Assembly (NCBI RefSeq): GCF_937863835.1
Contig: NZ_CALMHT010000001.1
Coordinates: 1-37,897 of the forward strand
DNA length: 37,897 nt
From: an uncultured Prevotella sp.
Lineage (GTDB): Bacteria > Bacteroidota > Bacteroidia > Bacteroidales > Bacteroidaceae
Direction: 5' to 3'
Shown: piece by piece, positions 33,483-37,897 of the stretch
Layout: every line of letters starts with the position of its first letter
How positions within the stretch are numbered: the first letter of the stretch is position 1
The notes under the pieces: generated by a model
The model's database searches: none
What the model was told of the DNA's origin: nothing
What the model saw: the letters and a program-made list of their open reading frames with translations, nothing else
Program-made: the position numbers and the translations under genes

Positions 33483-35078
33483 TTAACTATTTTTCTTTTC
33501 TACCTGGCTCATCACATCATCCACCAGATTAAGTTGGTCAACAATATATTTTCCATCTATCCAAATATTTTGTGGTATCATCGCAATACCATTCACATTT
33601 ACCGTCTTAAATTTTGGTGTGGAAATTGCCCCAGTACCACGGATGAAAAATGGATTCTCTGACTTTTTCATCCAATTGGGAGCAGCTTTTATCTCACCAG
33701 TCTTCTTATTTATGATTGGCTCTCCCCTTTTGTTGTAATCTATCACATTCTTCAACTTGTTGTTAATAATCTTATCACGTGTATCATCCCATAATTTTCT
33801 GGCATAGCCATTGACGAATATATCAGGAAAGGTAATGAGTTTGAATCCTACGAAAATATCCTCCAATAGGGAAACCTTGTCTTTTTTCCCCTTTGGTTTG
33901 CGAGGCTCTTTGAAGATAATCATCAAGAATTTCTGCTCAGAGAAATATGTATAAAGTTCACTATCCTCAAAACTCATTTTCCTCTCGCTTCCATCTGAAT
34001 CAATTATGGTCTTCTGACTCATCTCGTCAAAGTCAGCATGATAGAATTTCATATCCTCTGTCTTCTTGTTGTCCACTGTCAGGACAATCGTCTTTCCGAT
34101 AATACCAAACTCGTTGAATATTTCAACATTACTCATCCTGCCATGACCACCAAACATTGTCGTGGTGAGAGTTTGCCCTAATGATTTATCAACCGTTTCG
34201 CCGACTTTATCACCTCCTTTGATGCTTTTCGACTTGAGCTTGAGTCCCAAGTCAGCAGCAATTTCTTTCATGGTTCTGCCCTTATATTTTTTAGTAAGTT
34301 CAAAACATTTCTTATCTATATCCGAGAGAAACATGATGTCGCTTGACAACTTCGAAAATTGTTTTCCAAATTTCTTTTGAATGATTGTATTTACGAAAGG
34401 TTTTTTGAAACGGAATCTCGGAACCATGCGTGGTGCCAAATCTATGTATTGCAGTACATCTCGCAGTTTACCATGTACTTTAAGATACTCATCCAGTACA
34501 GTTTGTTTCCATTCTTTCGTATGTTCGCCAGGATGGTTTTCCATCACTGAATTGATAAGTGTCCGTACGTTTTCCCAGTCTTGCCTTAATACCTTTTCCT
34601 CTTTGTCTGTAAATTCATGAAAGTCATATCCCTTGACGGGAAAGTCTTTGTATTCATACGCAGTGACTGCATTCTTGGATTTGTAGAGATAATAGACCAG
34701 CAACATGTGCTCGGCTTTATTCCAGAAATGAGAACTGTCAAATGTCTGACTAAACAAGTCATAGATGCCAACAGCTGTGATGGACATAGGCTCTTTTGCT
34801 ACATATTCGTTTTCATTTTTGAGAACCATACCTGTAGTTTTCAGTTCTGTTGGCACTGTCCTATCAGGATACTTCACTATCAAATCAGCTTCTTGCTTGG
34901 TATCGGGCTCATACCCCATCACACATTGTTCAATAATCGTGCCTGCGATACCCTTTTGTAGAGGGTATTTCTTCACTTTGTTAAATATTCCCTTGTCGTC
35001 AATTTCACCTAATGTCTTATCAATAACAGCATCCAGACGCTTTTCTAAATCGTTATATTCGAAAATATGATCAGCCAT
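33483..35078 (-). CDS. Sau3AI/MutH-family type II restriction endonuclease
   Basis: 531 residues. The N-terminal domain has the MutH-type active site: KGIAGTIIEQ with Glu50, EADLIVKY with Asp65, and TELKTTGM with Glu78 and Lys80, closely parallel to MutH Glu56-Asp70-Glu77-Lys79. The length and a second, non-catalytic half (from about residue 260, ending near GTGAISTPKFK and QNIWIDGKYI) match Sau3AI, which cuts 5'-GATC using two MutH-like domains. Recognition of GATC here is an inference from family. It lies 10 bases downstream of the cytosine methyltransferase, the expected protective partner, and 22 bases before vsr. The gene is more A+T-rich than the core genes, consistent with transfer. 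Confidence 0.88.
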   Translation of the reverse strand: MADHIFEYNDLEKRLDAVIDKTLGEIDDKGIFNKVKKYPLQKGIAGTIIEQCVMGYEPDTKQEADLIVKYPDRTVPTELKTTGMVLKNENEYVAKEPMSITAVGIYDLFSQTFDSSHFWNKAEHMLLVYYLYKSKNAVTAYEYKDFPVKGYDFHEFTDKEEKVLRQDWENVRTLINSVMENHPGEHTKEWKQTVLDEYLKVHGKLRDVLQYIDLAPRMVPRFRFKKPFVNTIIQKKFGKQFSKLSSDIMFLSDIDKKCFELTKKYKGRTMKEIAADLGLKLKSKSIKGGDKVGETVDKSLGQTLTTTMFGGHGRMSNVEIFNEFGIIGKTIVLTVDNKKTEDMKFYHADFDEMSQKTIIDSDGSERKMSFEDSELYTYFSEQKFLMIIFKEPRKPKGKKDKVSLLEDIFVGFKLITFPDIFVNGYARKLWDDTRDKIINNKLKNVIDYNKRGEPIINKKTGEIKAAPNWMKKSENPFFIRGTGAISTPKFKTVNVNGIAMIPQNIWIDGKYIVDQLNLVDDVMSQVEKKNS

Positions 35079-35088
35079 AATTAATAAT

Positions 35089-36822
35089 TTATTGATTGTT
35101 CAAGATTGTCCACAAAATGGTATCGCGATAAGTATCAAAAATATTCAATCTTACCGGCACATAATCTTTCAGACTCTCCAAATACTCCAATTCAAATACG
35201 ATTCGAGGGTCCTTGTCTTTGCTGTCTTTATGTATTTCAGCCTTACTGCCAATACGCGCAATATGGATAAGATATAAGTCTTTCACACCTTTCCCCTTTA
35301 TATACGGCATGAAATAATACAGTTTGTTGAGTGCTATCGTAGATGGAAATTTTCTCGTTTTACCAGTATAATATATCTTAGTTGAACCACCATCCAAAAA
35401 GTAGTCGTTGTTATCTGGCTTGACGAATCCAATCAGTAAATTCTTATTGCGATTGAGTTTATATGTTTTCTGAATCTTGTTATATACTATATTATCATTG
35501 GAATTTTCAAACAAGCTCAACTGCACGTATGGCTTTGACTCACGTTTCATGTCAATTGGATGAGTGGAAACGGGTTCTTCATCATAAATAAAACTGTACA
35601 AAGATTTTCCTACCCTCTGTACTATGCCACATACAAGCGCATTACCCATAAGGAAGGCTCGTTTACCATCAGATACCAGATGATGGTATGTATGATTGTC
35701 CGGGAACATATTCAGTCTTTCCAACTCGATAGGTAGAAGACGGCGATATCGTCCTGATGGTGTTAATACGACATGCTTGAATCTAGATGGGGCGGTGCCA
35801 CCTTCACCGGTAACAATTGTACGAGACGGTCTGTCAAGATAGTCTGGAAAAGCCATTGCGCCTTCTGAAAATACATACTCGTATCCTTCCTTAGAAGTTC
35901 TATTTATCTTCTTCGAGCCTTTTTCAAATTCCCATTTATTTAAATCATCTTCTGAAATAAAAAAATCTTCAGGTACAAAAGATTCATCAATAAGTATATT
36001 ACCCAACGTAATGGATGTTCCCTCATAGACAGGATTTAAGTCTGTCGTATATACTTTACGATTATGCATGATTCCAGCATTGCCAAAGGGACTTGTTTTC
36101 TTACCCTTATTAAAGTTGGTAGAGACTTCCTGTATTTCGCCTTCAATGTCGAAATTCATCAAGACTCCTTTAGGCTCCGATGGAAATGCTTTGGCCATCA
36201 CTCCATCGTAACGAAGCCAGTTTTCTAAATCCTCGATTTTATTTGATACCACTGAATTGTCTCGATATCCAACTATATATGTTCTGCGTCGACGTTGGGG
36301 CATTCCATAATCAGCAGCATTAATGATTCTCCATTCCACGGTATAACCTAAGTCTGAGAGAGAAGCCAAAATAATGGCAAAATCGCGCCCTCTCTGTTTT
36401 GCAGGGGAACCAAGAAGGCGGTCCACATTCTCAAAAAGTATGTAATCGGGACGATTCTCTTTCTTTTCATTCAAAATGCGATAAATCTGCCACCACAACA
36501 CGCCTTTCTTTCCTTCGATACCGCCTGAACGGCTAAGTGTCGATGCCACAGAATAATCTTGGCACGGGAAACCGCCCACCAACAAATCGTGGTCAGGAAT
36601 ATCTTTTGTTAGGACGTTGTTAATATCTTCATTTGAATGTCCCTCTGAACCGAATCTAGCCCTATAGACTAATGAAGCATCCTGTTGTGTAGTGCTTGGT
36701 TCCCACTGATTATTCCATATAGTGTCATAAGCATCCGAAGCTCCTTCCAAACCAACACGGAAACCACCGACGCCTGCGAAGAGTTCGACGACACGAATTT
36801 TATTCTCTTTATTGTCTATCAT
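35089..36822 (-). CDS. DNA (cytosine-5) methyltransferase with C-terminal extension
   Basis: 577 residues. C5-methyltransferase motifs are in order: I ELFAGVGGFRVGLE (13-26), IV GGFPCQDYS with nucleophile Cys87, VI ENVDRLL with Glu131, VIII QRRRRTYIVG (Gln176-Gly185), IX RRLLPIELERLNMFP near 355, X GNALVCGIVQRVG near 392. The target-recognition region between VIII and IX is about 170 residues. After motif X an additional 150-170 residues follow that ordinary enzymes lack; they begin with QLSLF (434-438), an exact match to the beta-clamp-binding consensus QL[SD]LF. With the Sau3AI-like nuclease it would methylate the same site, probably GATC at the C. It starts 9 bases after the HNH gene. Confidence 0.93.
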   Translation of the reverse strand: MIDNKENKIRVVELFAGVGGFRVGLEGASDAYDTIWNNQWEPSTTQQDASLVYRARFGSEGHSNEDINNVLTKDIPDHDLLVGGFPCQDYSVASTLSRSGGIEGKKGVLWWQIYRILNEKKENRPDYILFENVDRLLGSPAKQRGRDFAIILASLSDLGYTVEWRIINAADYGMPQRRRRTYIVGYRDNSVVSNKIEDLENWLRYDGVMAKAFPSEPKGVLMNFDIEGEIQEVSTNFNKGKKTSPFGNAGIMHNRKVYTTDLNPVYEGTSITLGNILIDESFVPEDFFISEDDLNKWEFEKGSKKINRTSKEGYEYVFSEGAMAFPDYLDRPSRTIVTGEGGTAPSRFKHVVLTPSGRYRRLLPIELERLNMFPDNHTYHHLVSDGKRAFLMGNALVCGIVQRVGKSLYSFIYDEEPVSTHPIDMKRESKPYVQLSLFENSNDNIVYNKIQKTYKLNRNKNLLIGFVKPDNNDYFLDGGSTKIYYTGKTRKFPSTIALNKLYYFMPYIKGKGVKDLYLIHIARIGSKAEIHKDSKDKDPRIVFELEYLESLKDYVPVRLNIFDTYRDTILWTILNNQ

Positions 36823-36831
36823 ATTATTTTA

Positions 36832-37599
36832 TTATCTCAAAAATATTTCATCCATATGCCATTCAAGAAATCTTTTCTCTGGCAGGTATCTATCTGGTTT
36901 TGCCAGAGGTTTCCTTTCTATATTAGCAAAATAGTTATTATAATATTCTTTCCCTTCCTTTTCAATTATTCTATGGGAAAGAACAACTTTGTATTCTTGG
37001 TCAAAGCCTATAAGCCCCTGATCAAATGCTCTGTCATACAAAGCAGAAAGACAGATGCCATTACAAGGATTCAATCGCTCATGTTCATCCTTAGACCATG
37101 GAATGATATGGCTAGCTAAAAGCAACTCTGGTATATCTATGCCAGATAATGCGCATTTACCAAAATAGTTAGCCATAACCATTTGACGGAATACGTCTTG
37201 GTTTACTCTTGTTTTCACGGCTCTTATTTTTGTTTCACCGTGCAAATTGGCAATGTCACGGATATTATACTTCTGTTCCAATGACAGATGTTGCATTTGC
37301 GCCAAGGATTTTTCACTTTCAAAAATTAGTTTCTCTCTATTATCTTGAAACTCATCCCAGTAAGGTTGACATTGGTCTGTGCCACCTATCATACCTTTGA
37401 TACCACGAGACTTTAACATCGGATCACAAGAAGCAAAATTGCCCAAACGTAATGCTATGGAACTACTTGTCCTACCAATTAAATTGGCAAGTTCAATTAC
37501 TTCCTTGGTGCCATGATGCATTTTTCCAAATGGAAGTTTAAAATAGAGGTTCAGAGTCAATATAAACTCTTCACGTGTCCACAGCCTTCTTTGAGCCAT
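36832..37599 (-). CDS. HNH endonuclease-like protein, first gene of the R-M operon
   Basis: 255 residues. The N-terminal part (MAQRRLWTREEFILTLNLYF, then LANLIGRTSSSIALRLGNFA near 38-56) looks like a small helical DNA-binding unit. The C-terminal part is an HNH_2-type domain: GKCALSGID (Cys149), LLASHIIPWS (His164), and NPCNGICLSALYDRAFD with Asn180. In this family a His often stands where Tyr188 is found. Possible roles are a nicking or restriction nuclease acting with the system, or a regulator. It precedes the methyltransferase by 9 bases and so is co-expressed with it. The predicted promoter is at 37774-37781, with a 170-base leader. Confidence 0.82.
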   Translation of the reverse strand: MAQRRLWTREEFILTLNLYFKLPFGKMHHGTKEVIELANLIGRTSSSIALRLGNFASCDPMLKSRGIKGMIGGTDQCQPYWDEFQDNREKLIFESEKSLAQMQHLSLEQKYNIRDIANLHGETKIRAVKTRVNQDVFRQMVMANYFGKCALSGIDIPELLLASHIIPWSKDEHERLNPCNGICLSALYDRAFDQGLIGFDQEYKVVLSHRIIEKEGKEYYNNYFANIERKPLAKPDRYLPEKRFLEWHMDEIFLR

Positions 37600-37665
37600 T
37601 CTGTTTATTTAATATTTCCATGTCCCACCCACTCTTACTGAGAACATGAACGCTCGCTCAAACTT

Positions 37666-37688
37666 TTGGACAAGCAATCTTTGTCCAA
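37666..37688. repeat. Inverted repeat in the R-M operon leader
   Basis: TTGGACAA (37666-37673) and TTGTCCAA (37681-37688) are perfect reverse complements around a 7-base spacer. It lies about 70 bases upstream of the HNH start and downstream of the -7 box, so it could be an operator or an RNA hairpin in the leader. Confidence 0.6.
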
Positions 37689-37773
37689 CATCTTAATTCA
37701 GATGACACCCATTTTGTTCAAAGGTCGTTTTGGAACTCTTCCATCTAAGCGGCAATTTATTTAATACACCTTG

Positions 37774-37781
37774 CAAATGTA
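37774..37781 (-). promoter_or_regulatory. Candidate -7 box of the R-M operon
   Basis: Minus strand TACATTTG, an exact TAnnTTTG match, about 175 bases upstream of the HNH start. A -33 TTG is not clear. Confidence 0.4.
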
Positions 37782-37870
37782 CACAATTTCTGGCATCCAT
37801 GAAAATACTTTGCCACACTTTTTTAAAGATTGTTATTATGAAATGAATTTTAAAATATAAAGTACGCTAA

Positions 37871-37897
37871 AGATCGGAAGAGCACACGTCTGAACTC
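37871..37897 (+). other. Illumina TruSeq adapter sequence (artefact)
   Basis: The last 27 bases start AGATCGGAAGAGCACACGTC and continue TGAACTC, the known TruSeq read-through adapter. This is not genomic DNA; the true contig ends at or before 37870. Confidence 0.98.

Larger units (their letters stand above)
37600..37870 (-). other. Upstream region of the R-M operon
   Basis: 271 A+T-rich bases with no supportable gene. It contains a hairpin-forming inverted repeat (37666-37688) and a promoter box (37774-37781) for the minus-strand operon. Nothing else is recognisable before the adapter sequence. Confidence 0.5.

Overview
This window looks like one contig, or the end of one, from a member of Bacteroidales, most likely Prevotella-like. 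The evidence is repeated promoter boxes of the Bacteroidetes form TAnnTTTG, an UpxY-type antiterminator, the lineage-typical families DUF3127 and DUF4835, a class III fructose-bisphosphatase, and the gene run dnaN - exonuclease - coaBC - DUF4835 - recN. The genus is an inference. The last 27 bases (37871-37897) match an Illumina TruSeq adapter, so that end is a draft-assembly artefact. The other end cuts a gene.

Layout. (1) 1-3242, minus strand: start of a surface-polysaccharide type locus. An UpxY/NusG-like antiterminator leads, followed by a tightly coupled pair (ABC/SMC-type ATPase plus a Cys-rich partner of unknown function), then a truncated UDP-glucuronate decarboxylase. (2) 3471-9952: uvrA (+), a convergent envelope pair (FadL-like barrel and a Tyr/Gly-rich repeat protein, minus), and prmA (+). 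(3) 10074-21249: eleven plus-strand genes with gaps of 1-24 bases: purU, hisH, hisA, hisF, hisIE, ftsE, lysC, lysA, two glycosyltransferase-like genes, fbp. (4) 21321-29290: a DUF3127 OB-fold protein with an SSB-like tail (minus), divergent from a plus-strand operon dnaN - DEDDh exonuclease - coaBC - DUF4835 - recN - degenerate trypsin-like/TPR protein. (5) 29378-31483: a secreted prolyl oligopeptidase (minus). (6) 31484-37897: an accessory, more A+T-rich defence region. It holds an AAA ATPase preceded by two 33-bp palindromes, then a minus-strand restriction-modification operon (HNH protein, cytosine-C5 methyltransferase, Sau3AI/MutH-like endonuclease, Vsr).

How the parts work together. HisH/HisF/HisA/HisIE cover the middle of histidine synthesis. 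HisF also releases AICAR, and PurU releases formate from 10-formyl-THF, so both touch one-carbon and purine metabolism. LysC and LysA are the first and last enzymes of lysine/DAP synthesis. The dnaN operon joins the clamp, a proofreading-type exonuclease, recombination repair and CoA synthesis. Three strong bidirectional hairpin terminators separate the convergent units (6299-6337, 21269-21296, 29307-29348).

Best candidates for something new: the ATPase/Cys-rich pair lodged behind the UpxY regulator; the palindrome-controlled AAA ATPase beside the R-M operon; and the R-M operon itself, with an extra HNH protein and a methyltransferase tail carrying an exact beta-clamp-binding motif. None of these could be searched against databases here.
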